From assembly GCA_937910235.1 (NCBI GenBank), contig CALENB010000576.1:1-46796 (forward strand): 46,796 nucleotides of DNA, given 5' to 3'. Position numbers and translations under genes: made by a program. This document shows, in pieces, positions 8,383 through 15,005 of the stretch; positions within the stretch are counted from its first letter, which is position 1, and the number at the start of each line of letters is the position of its first letter. The stretch is from an uncultured Myxococcales bacterium. GTDB lineage: Bacteria > Myxococcota_A > UBA9042. Below the pieces are notes generated by a model. That model worked only from the letters and a program-made list of their open reading frames with translations, was not told the origin of the DNA and ran no database searches.

Positions 8383-8705
8383 GACACACCGCCCCGAGCC
8401 GCAGGATCGCCGGCTGGCCACGACGACGCGAGAGGCGGTAGCCCATCCCCGACGGCATCCACGATGGCGATGATGGCGTGGTCGACCGGCACGAAGGGCT
8501 CTGGCAGCGACACAGCGGCTTCGCGCGACGAGGTGAGGTGCACGACATCACCAGGGCCCGCCTGGGTCGTGTCTGCCGCGACGACGGCGCCGCCCAGATC
8601 GACACCTGCTTCGGTGATGGGCTGCACCAACATCATGCGCACGCCATCGAGTCCGGGGACTTTCTGGGTGGCGACCACTGTGCCGATTACGCGTCCGAGA
8701 AACAT
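8379..8705 (-). CDS. BMC-P shell vertex protein (EutN/CcmL family), first copy
   Basis: The 108-residue product starts MFLGRVIGTVVATQKVPGL and has MMLVQPITEAG, AADTTQAGPGDVVHLTSSRE and HAIIAIVDAV, all diagnostic for the EutN/CcmL pentamer family. The first Met of the conserved fold (8705) is chosen over an upstream in-frame start at 8750 that would add an unrelated basic stretch. It differs clearly from its neighbour (Ser-Arg-Glu-Ala for Arg-Glu-Gly-Ser in the loop), so the pair is an old duplication or two specialised vertex proteins. No hexameric (BMC-H) or trimeric (BMC-T) shell gene is in the window. The TPR lipoprotein gene lies 58 bases upstream in the same direction. Confidence 0.9.
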   Translation of the reverse strand: MFLGRVIGTVVATQKVPGLDGVRMMLVQPITEAGVDLGGAVVAADTTQAGPGDVVHLTSSREAAVSLPEPFVPVDHAIIAIVDAVGDGLPPLASSWPAGDPAARGGVS

Positions 8706-8763
8706 GGCTTTGCTTGCTTTCTGGGGCCGATAGCGCGGAAGGCGACGCACGCCTCCGACGCGC

Positions 8764-9717
8764 TCACAGCCGTTTGAGTCGAATCAACATCCGCGCGGCC
8801 ATGTTGAGATCGGCCTTGTTGGCGCGATTCTGACCGATCAGCAGGTACTTTCGGATCTCCGCGGTCGCCTCTTCGCGGTCGCCGGTCTGCAGCAGCGCGG
8901 CGGCATAGTTCAGGTGCACCGTGTAGTCCGCGCGCGGGCTCTGCACCGCGATCTTGAAGACGCCGCGCGCCACCGAGGGTTCGCCCATGTCCAGCCAGGC
9001 CATGCCCAAGGCTTCCATGAGGTTGACGTCCTCCGGCGAGAATCGCAGGCCCTCGTTGAGCACCTTCATCGCGGGCTCGTAGGCGCCCACGTCGGTGTAC
9101 ATGCGGCTGAGCAGCAGGTACGCCGGAGAGAACCCGGCGTCGCCCGCGATCGCGGCGCGCAGGGCGCGGTCGGCGCCGTCTTTGTCCTTGCGCTTGAGGG
9201 CAATACGCGCCTCGAGGAAGTGCCCGTTCGGGTGACCCGCGTCCAGCTTGAACAGCTCATTGAGCGCGTGGAGCGAATCGCCAAAGGCGCCGAGCTCAAA
9301 ATGCGCGCGGGCGATATGCAGCCACGCTTCGGCGTGCCTCGGGTCGGTCTGCGTCGCGACCTTCAAATGCTCGAGGGCCTCGCGGGGTTCTTCCGCCTTC
9401 AGCTTGAGAAAACCGAGGTAGAAGTGCGCGTCGTGGTTTTGGGGATCGATCTCGAGCGCGTGCTTGAGGTGCCCCGCGGCCTGCAGGCTGTTGCCCTGGT
9501 TCAGCTCGCGCACGGCGCGGTTGATGTGACCGACTGTGCGCTTGGCCCGGTCATCACAGCCGCCGAGGCTGGCCACCATGAGCAGCGACACGAGCAGCGC
9601 CCCGGCGCACCGACGTCTACCAGCGAGCGCACCGCGCGACGACTGGGTCCCGAATGGCGCCACGCCAACGGGCGACAGGCGACAGAAGTCGATCTCTTCG
9701 GTGATTTGCGCGCGCAT
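8764..9717 (-). CDS. TPR-repeat lipoprotein, AglT/GltE-like by context
   Basis: The 317-residue product has a late signal peptide (LLVSLLMVASLGGC, lipobox Cys54) followed by tandem tetratricopeptide repeats over about residues 60-300. Examples are QAAGHLKHALEIDPQNHDAHFYLG, split by family pattern into helix pairs, and REALEHLKVATQTDPRHAEA. TPR proteins are protein-interaction scaffolds. The lipobox places it at the outer membrane or periplasmic face. The long N-terminal region before the hydrophobic core suggests a start later than 9717, for example GTG at 9663, but neither site has a clear ribosome-binding site. The gene is 6 bases after the AgmX/PglI-like gene. In Myxococcus a TPR lipoprotein (AglT/GltE) is encoded beside PglI/GltG, so a similar envelope complex is inferred. 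Confidence 0.75.
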   Translation of the reverse strand: MRAQITEEIDFCRLSPVGVAPFGTQSSRGALAGRRRCAGALLVSLLMVASLGGCDDRAKRTVGHINRAVRELNQGNSLQAAGHLKHALEIDPQNHDAHFYLGFLKLKAEEPREALEHLKVATQTDPRHAEAWLHIARAHFELGAFGDSLHALNELFKLDAGHPNGHFLEARIALKRKDKDGADRALRAAIAGDAGFSPAYLLLSRMYTDVGAYEPAMKVLNEGLRFSPEDVNLMEALGMAWLDMGEPSVARGVFKIAVQSPRADYTVHLNYAAALLQTGDREEATAEIRKYLLIGQNRANKADLNMAARMLIRLKRL

Positions 9718-9723
9718 CGAGCC

Positions 9724-11391
9724 CTAGGTGGAGGTGAAGCGGAAAGGATACAGCACGCGGGTCGTTCCGCCGCCCTTGGCACGCGGGAACTTCCAAGATT
9801 TCACGTTCGTGAGGATGCAACCTTCCACGCTCGGGCTGTTCAGAGAAGAGTCCTTGACCTTGGCGCCCATGATCGCGCCAGAAGGCTGAATCAGGAAGAG
9901 CACCTCTACCTTGCCGGACAGGTTCGGGTTGGACTGTAGCCCCTTCTGGTAGCAGGCCTTGATCGCGCCCATCTTGCGGCGGATGTACTGCTGGATAATC
10001 TTCTTCGGCAGCTCACCCGACGCCGAAGATCCGGCGCCGCCGCCGACACGCACGACCTTCTGATTGCGTGTCTTCATCCCGATCTTAACGTCTTTACCAG
10101 CCTTGTCGTCCTTGCCCAGACCTTTGACGACCTTGCGCTTGGTCGCGTCGCCGCTGTTCATCGACGTCTTGCGCGGGTTGGCGCCCATGAGCCCTGCGCC
10201 TTGGGTCTTGCCCAACGGATCGGCCAACACCGTCGTGCCGCCCTTGCCAGCCTCTGGGTTGGCTGGGTCGGTGTCGTTCGAGTCCCCGCCTTCCGCGTAC
10301 ATCTTGCTGCCGATCTCGAGGTTGTTGACCTCGTTGAGCGCCTTGTCGATGTCTGCTGTGGCCTGGTCGACTTTGTCGGCGACGATCTTTTTGACGAGCT
10401 TGTCTTTCTCTTCCTCGTCCGTGACCGAATCGAGGGCCTTATCGATCTTCTCCTCTTCCTTCTTGACCTCGATCGCTTCCTTCTTCTCTTCTTTCTTCTC
10501 TTCCTTGATCGGCTTGAGCTCAGGCGCTTTCGGCTTCTCTTCTTCTTTCTTCTCAGGCTCCGGCTCTGGCTCCGGCTCGGTCTTGACGGCGATCTCGATC
10601 AGCTCGCTCAAGCGAGAGGACTGCTTCTCCTCAAAGCTGAGGTGCTGCCGGGCGAGGTACGCGGGCGAGTTGAACGCCGCAGCGAGCGGACCGGCCGTGA
10701 TCAGCAGAGCGAACGCCCAACACAGGAGAAAGGGGATCATCTCCTTGTTCCACAGCGAAAATCGTGTCGGCGGCGGCACGGGCTCGCGTGAGATGATGAA
10801 GGTGAAGTCGCCGAAGACGAGCACCGCGCGTGTGCCGGCCGTCAGGGGGACCAGCGGACCCTTGAGGCTGCTGACCTTGCCCGATCGGACGTCGCCGACG
10901 TCGTAGACCTCGCCGTCGACGATGAGGTGGCCGGCGGCTTTGTCATTGTCGATACGCAGGCCGAATCCGGCGGCGGTACCGGGCTCGACGAGCACTTGTA
11001 GCGGCTTGCCGATGACCTCTTGCGGCATCGTGAACGTGCCTTCAGGCCCAACCGACACCGTGCGGGGTTTGGAGAAGAAGCTCGCGGTGAGCATGTCGCC
11101 GCGCCACAGGATAGCGACGTCCACGCCCAGCTTGACGCTGTCGCTCGCCGGTTTCGCGGCGCTGGTCGCGCCGGCGCTGCTCTTGGCGGCGTTCGGCTTG
11201 TTGGTGCCCGCGCTGTTCGTACCGGAGCTGTTCGTGCTGGGACTGTTGATGCTGGGACTGTTGATGCTGGGGCTGTTGATGCTGGCCTTGCCCGCACCTC
11301 CCCCTGCGCTCGCTGCGCTCGGCTTCACGGTGCGCGCGTCTGTGCCTGTCGCCAGCGTCGTGTCGGCGGGGGACTTCGGAGACTTCGCCAT
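9724..11391 (-). CDS. AgmX/PglI (GltG/GltJ)-like envelope-spanning protein with TonB-type C-terminus
   Basis: The 555-residue product has five visible parts. A Ser/Asn/Ala-rich N-terminus (to about 83) includes SINSP pentapeptide repeats. An FHA-like or beta-rich domain (about 85-212) contains VSVGPEGTFTMP. One transmembrane helix (about 218-240) follows. A long Glu/Lys/Pro-rich region (about 265-345) looks able to span the periplasm. The C-terminal domain (about 465-555) has QQYIRRKMGAIKACYQKGL, VEVLFLIQPSGAI and FPRAKGGGTTRVLYPF, the AgmX/PglI C-terminal (TonB-like) signature. In Myxococcus xanthus such proteins belong to the Glt complex that couples the proton-motive force to gliding. Whether this organism glides is not shown. 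It sits 3 bases after the small secreted protein gene and 6 before the TPR lipoprotein gene. Confidence 0.8.
   Translation of the reverse strand: MAKSPKSPADTTLATGTDARTVKPSAASAGGGAGKASINSPSINSPSINSPSTNSSGTNSAGTNKPNAAKSSAGATSAAKPASDSVKLGVDVAILWRGDMLTASFFSKPRTVSVGPEGTFTMPQEVIGKPLQVLVEPGTAAGFGLRIDNDKAAGHLIVDGEVYDVGDVRSGKVSSLKGPLVPLTAGTRAVLVFGDFTFIISREPVPPPTRFSLWNKEMIPFLLCWAFALLITAGPLAAAFNSPAYLARQHLSFEEKQSSRLSELIEIAVKTEPEPEPEPEKKEEEKPKAPELKPIKEEKKEEKKEAIEVKKEEEKIDKALDSVTDEEEKDKLVKKIVADKVDQATADIDKALNEVNNLEIGSKMYAEGGDSNDTDPANPEAGKGGTTVLADPLGKTQGAGLMGANPRKTSMNSGDATKRKVVKGLGKDDKAGKDVKIGMKTRNQKVVRVGGGAGSSASGELPKKIIQQYIRRKMGAIKACYQKGLQSNPNLSGKVEVLFLIQPSGAIMGAKVKDSSLNSPSVEGCILTNVKSWKFPRAKGGGTTRVLYPFRFTST
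11213..11287 (-). repeat. 15-bp tandem repeat encoding SINSP/TNSxG pentapeptides
   Basis: Five consecutive 15-base units (plus-strand form ctgttgatgctggga) lie in frame in the N-terminal region of the AgmX/PglI-like gene. The central three are nearly identical and the outer two diverged. The pentapeptide array precedes the FHA-like domain and would vary a cytoplasmic linker by whole codons. Confidence 0.85.
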
Positions 11392-11394
11392 GGT

Positions 11395-11655
11395 CTAGAG
11401 GTCCCGAGCGGAGCGAACAATCTCCGCGAAGAAGTCCATCCGAACTCGAATGAGGCTTGAGCGCTTCTTCTTGCTGAGGGAGGTCGTCGTCGATCCCTCG
11501 GGGCGCAGGAACGAGGCTTCGACTTGATCGTCCTCAAAGCTCAACGTGCGTGTTTTGCTGCGTCGCGGCTTGGCGTCTGCGGTCACCGGAGCTAGCGCGA
11601 ACGTCAGCGCGATCGCACCGCACAGGGCGATTAGGAGGGTCTTTCGAGCTGTCAT
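11395..11655 (-). CDS. Small secreted protein upstream of the AgmX/PglI-like gene
   Basis: The 86-residue product has an N-terminal signal peptide (Arg-Lys, LLIALCGAIALTFALAPVTADA) likely cleaved after ADA. The mature part is short: KTRTLSFEDDQVEAS, FLRPEG, then SSLIRVRMDFFAEIVRSARDL. The ATG at 11655 is favoured over a GTG at 11664 because GAGGTGAG lies directly upstream of it and would overlap the GTG. I recall, without being able to check, that similar small proteins with a D-x-V/I-E...P-E-G...SLIRxRxDF pattern sit beside AglT/PglI genes in myxobacteria. Function is unknown. It probably heads the three-gene leftward operon. Confidence 0.7.
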   Translation of the reverse strand: MTARKTLLIALCGAIALTFALAPVTADAKPRRSKTRTLSFEDDQVEASFLRPEGSTTTSLSKKKRSSLIRVRMDFFAEIVRSARDL

Positions 11656-11710
11656 GGTTCTCACCTCTCGCTAGCCTGCTCGGACACGACTGATCAAACA
11701 GTGGCGCCGC

Positions 11711-11772
11711 ACCATAGCGCGGAATCTTGAGCGCGCGCAACGGCATCGATGATCGGCTCGATTTCGTGTCAA
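11711..11772 (-). promoter_or_regulatory. Candidate promoter for the AgmX/TPR operon
   Basis: On the minus strand the leader of the small secreted gene holds TTGCGC-18-TATGGT (11735-11740 and 11711-11716). Further upstream lies a perfect TTGACA (11767-11772), but it has only a poor -10 at the right distance. Both are sigma-70-like guesses. Confidence 0.25.
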
Positions 11773-11813
11773 CGGCGCACCGGTCGCGATGATCAGCGGC
11801 GCAACGCGCTGAA

Positions 11814-12824
11814 TCAAGCCAACAGGCGGGCTCGGAGATCGGTGACCACGCCGGGGAGGCCGTCGGCCAAGGTCAGGCGCGGCGTGACGCCAAGGGCGGC
11901 TAGGCCCGCCGCGGCGAGCCACACCTGATCGTCACTGCCGGTCTGGCCCGGTGCGCGGCCGGCCCAATGGTGTGCGCCGACAAATCCGGTGGCTTCGGCG
12001 ACCGCGGCCGCGACGGCCTGCAGCTCCACGGCGTCTCCGGCGGTGATGTGCAGACGTTGGCCCGAGATGTCGCCGTCGAGCGCCGCTTCGAAGGCGGCGA
12101 CGGCGTCGCGCACGTGCAGGAAATCCCGCATCTCGAAGCCCGAGCCAAAGTGGGTGACGGCGCCCGCGTCGGTCGCGATCGCGGTGAGCATGCGCGCGAC
12201 GAACGCGGGCAGCGCGCGCAGCGTCGCGGTGTTCACCGGGCCGTCGCCGCCATCGCCTGGGCCATAGACCGTCGGCATCACGAGCACGGCTGCCTCCGTG
12301 CCGGCCGTCGCGGCGGCGTCGAGCAGCAGCTGGGAGATGGCGCGGCGTGCGAGCCCATACCCCGCCGCGGCGGGCGGCCCGCGCCAGACGTCTGCCGGCG
12401 TCAACCCTCGGGGCGCCTCGCCGAGCGGGCCGAGCCGCGGATAGGCGCCAGCCGAGCCAGCCACCAGCACGCGCGGGACCCTGCCCTGCTCGACGGCGCG
12501 CAGGAGCGGCGTCGCGGAGGCCAAGTTCTCGGCGAAATAGCGCGCCGGCGCCTGTCGCATCGCGGCGCTGCCGGCGGTGACCGCGGCGAGATGAATCACC
12601 ACGTCAGGCCGAACCGTGGCGAGGAAACCGTCCACAGCCACCTGGTCCGTCAAGTCGAGCTGCGCGCGGCTGGGGGCGACGAGCCGCAGGTCTGGCCGCG
12701 ACGCCAATTGGGCGCCAAGATGCCGACCGATGAACCCAGAGCCGCCCGTGAGCCACACAGTCCTGCGAGCATGGCGTGAATCGACGACGACGGGAGCGGG
12801 TTTCGGACGATCGGGGCTTGGCAT
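11814..12824 (-). CDS. NAD(P)-dependent sugar epimerase/reductase, GDP-L-fucose synthase-like
   Basis: The 336-residue product is an extended short-chain dehydrogenase/reductase. It has the Rossmann motif TGGSGFIG (about residues 26-33), DVVIHLAAVTAG, the Ser region VLVAGSAGAYP, VLVMPTVYGPGD and HFGSGFEMRDFLHVRDAV. The last pattern (G-S-G...RDF-H-V-D-A) is typical of GDP-L-fucose synthase and NDP-sugar epimerases making surface glycans. Oddly, the catalytic YxxxK reads Y156-G-L-A-R160, with Arg for Lys, so activity could be altered. The ATG at 12824 has AGAGGTG upstream. It diverges from a sugar nucleotidyltransferase gene, which suggests a shared sugar-nucleotide pathway. The exact substrate is not determinable. 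Confidence 0.75.
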   Translation of the reverse strand: MPSPDRPKPAPVVVDSRHARRTVWLTGGSGFIGRHLGAQLASRPDLRLVAPSRAQLDLTDQVAVDGFLATVRPDVVIHLAAVTAGSAAMRQAPARYFAENLASATPLLRAVEQGRVPRVLVAGSAGAYPRLGPLGEAPRGLTPADVWRGPPAAAGYGLARRAISQLLLDAAATAGTEAAVLVMPTVYGPGDGGDGPVNTATLRALPAFVARMLTAIATDAGAVTHFGSGFEMRDFLHVRDAVAAFEAALDGDISGQRLHITAGDAVELQAVAAAVAEATGFVGAHHWAGRAPGQTGSDDQVWLAAAGLAALGVTPRLTLADGLPGVVTDLRARLLA

Positions 12825-12845
12825 GATTCACCTCTGTGGCGGCGC

Positions 12846-12874
12846 ACTATAACGCCGACCCCCGTCGATAACAG
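12846..12874 (-). promoter_or_regulatory. Candidate promoter of the epimerase gene in a divergent intergenic region
   Basis: On the minus strand TATAGT (12846-12851) lies 22 bases before the epimerase ATG, with a weak -35 region (CTGTTA, 12869-12874) 17 bases further up. It is one of the few AT-rich spots in this 138-base gap between divergent genes. Confidence 0.35.
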
Positions 12875-12962
12875 CCTTCGAGTGACGTCGACGCCGGCAG
12901 GGCTTGACCGTGGCTCGGCGAGGCGCTTTGCTGCCGGCGCCCGCCGCGCCCAGGAGATCAGG

Positions 12963-13712
12963 ATGACTCAGCCCCGTACCGCCGTACTGCTCGCAGGAGG
13001 GCTCGGTTCCCGCCTCGCTCCGTTCACAGCGGTGATCCCGAAGCCGCTGGTGCCGATCGGCGAGCGCGAGAGCATCGCCGAGGTGGTGCTTGGCCAGCTG
13101 GGGCACCACGGATTCAAGCGCGCGATCATCTCGATCGGCTACCTCGGCCACCTGATCAAGGCCGTGATCGGCGACGGCAGCCGCTACGGGCTGGAGGTCG
13201 AGTACGTGACGGAGGACAGCCCGCTGGGGACGGTGGGGCCGCTGGCGCTCGTCGCCGATCGCCTGCCGGAGACGTTCTTGCTGTTGAACGGCGACGTGCT
13301 CACCGATCTGGACTTCTCAAGCCTCCTGGCGCGGCACACGGAGAGCGGCAAGACCCTGACCGTCGCGACTTATCCCCGCGAAGTGAAGATCGACCTGGGG
13401 GTGCTCGACACCGACGAGACCGGCACGGTGGTGGGCTTTCGGGAGAAGCCGAAGTTCGACTTCTACGTCTCGATGGGTGTGTACGCGATGCATAAGCGCG
13501 TGCTCGACTGCATCCCGAAAGGACAGGCGTTCGGTTTTGACCACCTGATGTACCACCTGCTGGAGACCCAGGACCCGATCGGCACGTTCGACTGGGGCCA
13601 CGGCCGCTGGCTGGACATCGGACGCCACGATGACTTCGCGTTGGCGCAGCAGACGTTCGCCCGCGAGCGCCACGTCTATATGCCCTGGGAGCCTGAAAAT
13701 CCGGGCGCATAG
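12963..13712 (+). CDS. Sugar-1-phosphate nucleotidyltransferase
   Basis: The 249-residue product belongs to the RmlA/GlmU-type nucleotidyltransferases that join NTP and a sugar 1-phosphate. Signature elements are AVLLAGGLGSRLAPFT followed by IPKPLVPIG (nucleotide-binding loop), TEDSPLGTVGPL, LLLNGDVLTDLDF (metal-binding Asp), FREKPKFDFYVSMGVYAM and GRWLDIGRHDDF. The start is the ATG at 12963 behind a purine-rich AGGAGATCAGG leader. The length fits a single catalytic domain without a left-handed helix. It could act with the divergent epimerase in making an activated sugar for surface polysaccharide. The base (CTP, GTP, UTP or dTTP) cannot be read from sequence. Confidence 0.85.
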   Translation: MTQPRTAVLLAGGLGSRLAPFTAVIPKPLVPIGERESIAEVVLGQLGHHGFKRAIISIGYLGHLIKAVIGDGSRYGLEVEYVTEDSPLGTVGPLALVADRLPETFLLLNGDVLTDLDFSSLLARHTESGKTLTVATYPREVKIDLGVLDTDETGTVVGFREKPKFDFYVSMGVYAMHKRVLDCIPKGQAFGFDHLMYHLLETQDPIGTFDWGHGRWLDIGRHDDFALAQQTFARERHVYMPWEPENPGA

Positions 13713-13742
13713 CGCACCTTCAGCGGGCAACGCGCGGCGCGG

Positions 13743-14906
13743 CTAGGCGCTGAGATCGGGCGCCTCTGGGGGAAGATTCCGCCACCGGCCGTTGTCCATC
13801 CGCGCGAGCCACTCCGCGGAGAAGTCGCCAAAGCGATCAGCCAGGATCGCTTTGCGCGCTTGGCGAGTCAGCTCGAGATAGAACGCGAGATTATGCAACA
13901 CTAACAGCTGCTTTCCGAGCGCCTCGTCGGCCGTCCAGAGGTGTCGAATGTAGCTGCGTGAGAACTGCGTACAGGCGGGGCAGCTGCAGCTTGGGTCGAT
14001 GGGGCGGTCGTCGAAGAAGTTGAACCGGTTCTTGATGTAGAGCGGACCGTCGTGCGTGAACGCCTTCCCGTGGCGACCGTTGCGGCTCGGCATCACACAA
14101 TCGAACTGATCGATGCCGTGGCCGATGCAGATCAACAGATCCCGCGGCGTACCGACGCCCATGAGATACCGAGCTTTGTCGACGGGCATCAGCGCGGCGG
14201 TGTGGCCGCAGACGTCGTGCATCTGCTCAATCGTCTCGCCAACGCTCAGACCGCCGATGGCGAAGCCTTCGCAGGCGTCGCGGCTACAGATCTGCTCGAC
14301 GTGCTCGGAGCGCAGCTGCGTCTGGATCCCGCCCTGCACGATGCCGTAGAGCGCCACCTCGTCTTGCCGACGACGCGCTGCGATGGCGCGGTCGAGCCAC
14401 GCGGTGGTGCGGTCCATCGCGCGGCGAATCGTGCGTTCATCGGCTTGCGCAGGCGGGCACTCGTCGAACGCCATGGCGATGTCGCTGCCGAAGTTCTCCT
14501 GGAGCCGGATGGCCTCCTCAGCGTTCAGCGTGTGTTTGGAGCCGTCATGGTGAGAGCGAAACACCGCGCCTGCGTCGGTGACCTTGCGCTGCCCAGCGAG
14601 CGAAAACACCTGAAAACCGCCGGAATCGGTGAGCACCGGGCGGTCCCAAGCCATGAACCGATGCAGACCGCCAGCGTCCCGAATGCGCTCGCTGCCCGGC
14701 CGCAGCATGAGGTGATAGGTGTTCGAGAGGATGATCTCAGCGCCGATCTCTTTCAGATCGCGCGGCAGCACCCCACCCTTGATGGCGGCTTGCGTCCCGA
14801 CGGGCATGAAGATGGGCGTCTCGATGACGCCATGGGTGGTCTCGATGCGACCGGCGCGCGCCCCAGATTGGGCACACACATGCTCGAGGGTGAAACTGTA
14901 GGCCAT
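13743..14906 (-). CDS. tgt: Queuine tRNA-ribosyltransferase (TGT)
   Basis: The 387-residue enzyme exchanges guanine 34 in GUN-anticodon tRNAs for the queuosine precursor preQ1. Family landmarks are all present: ETPIFMPVGTQAAIKGG, LSNTYHLMLRPG, DSGGFQVFSL, AMAFDECPP, VQGGI, GGLSVGE, YLMGVGTP and DCVMPSRNGRHG (with the catalytic Asp). The C-terminal zinc site is CSCPACTQFSRSYIRHL. Length is normal for bacterial TGT. The ATG at 14906 has GGAG five bases upstream. It converges on the sugar nucleotidyltransferase gene, and no other queuosine gene is nearby. No oddities were seen in the active site. Confidence 0.97.
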   Translation of the reverse strand: MAYSFTLEHVCAQSGARAGRIETTHGVIETPIFMPVGTQAAIKGGVLPRDLKEIGAEIILSNTYHLMLRPGSERIRDAGGLHRFMAWDRPVLTDSGGFQVFSLAGQRKVTDAGAVFRSHHDGSKHTLNAEEAIRLQENFGSDIAMAFDECPPAQADERTIRRAMDRTTAWLDRAIAARRRQDEVALYGIVQGGIQTQLRSEHVEQICSRDACEGFAIGGLSVGETIEQMHDVCGHTAALMPVDKARYLMGVGTPRDLLICIGHGIDQFDCVMPSRNGRHGKAFTHDGPLYIKNRFNFFDDRPIDPSCSCPACTQFSRSYIRHLWTADEALGKQLLVLHNLAFYLELTRQARKAILADRFGDFSAEWLARMDNGRWRNLPPEAPDLSA

Positions 14907-14922
14907 GGCGTCTCCGGCAGGT

Positions 14923-14989
14923 GGCGCGGGAAGATTGGGCGCGGGAAGATTGGGCGCGGGAAGATTGGGCGCGGGAAGGATGGGCGCGG
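14923..14989. repeat. 15-bp intergenic minisatellite
   Basis: Four head-to-tail copies of ggcgcgggaagattg (14923-14982; the last is ggcgcgggaaggatg) plus a partial fifth fill most of the gap between tgt and the sulfatase-like gene. Each unit is 15 bases. The array lies just upstream of the tgt ribosome-binding site and downstream of the sulfatase stop. Confidence 0.95.
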
Positions 14990-15005
14990 CTACTTCAAAC
15001 GAAGC

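Noticed and set aside
8764-8790. A sequence resembling the T-loop of a tRNA (gagtcgaatcaac).
   Set aside because: It lies in the C-terminal codons of the TPR gene and has no acceptor or anticodon stem around it.
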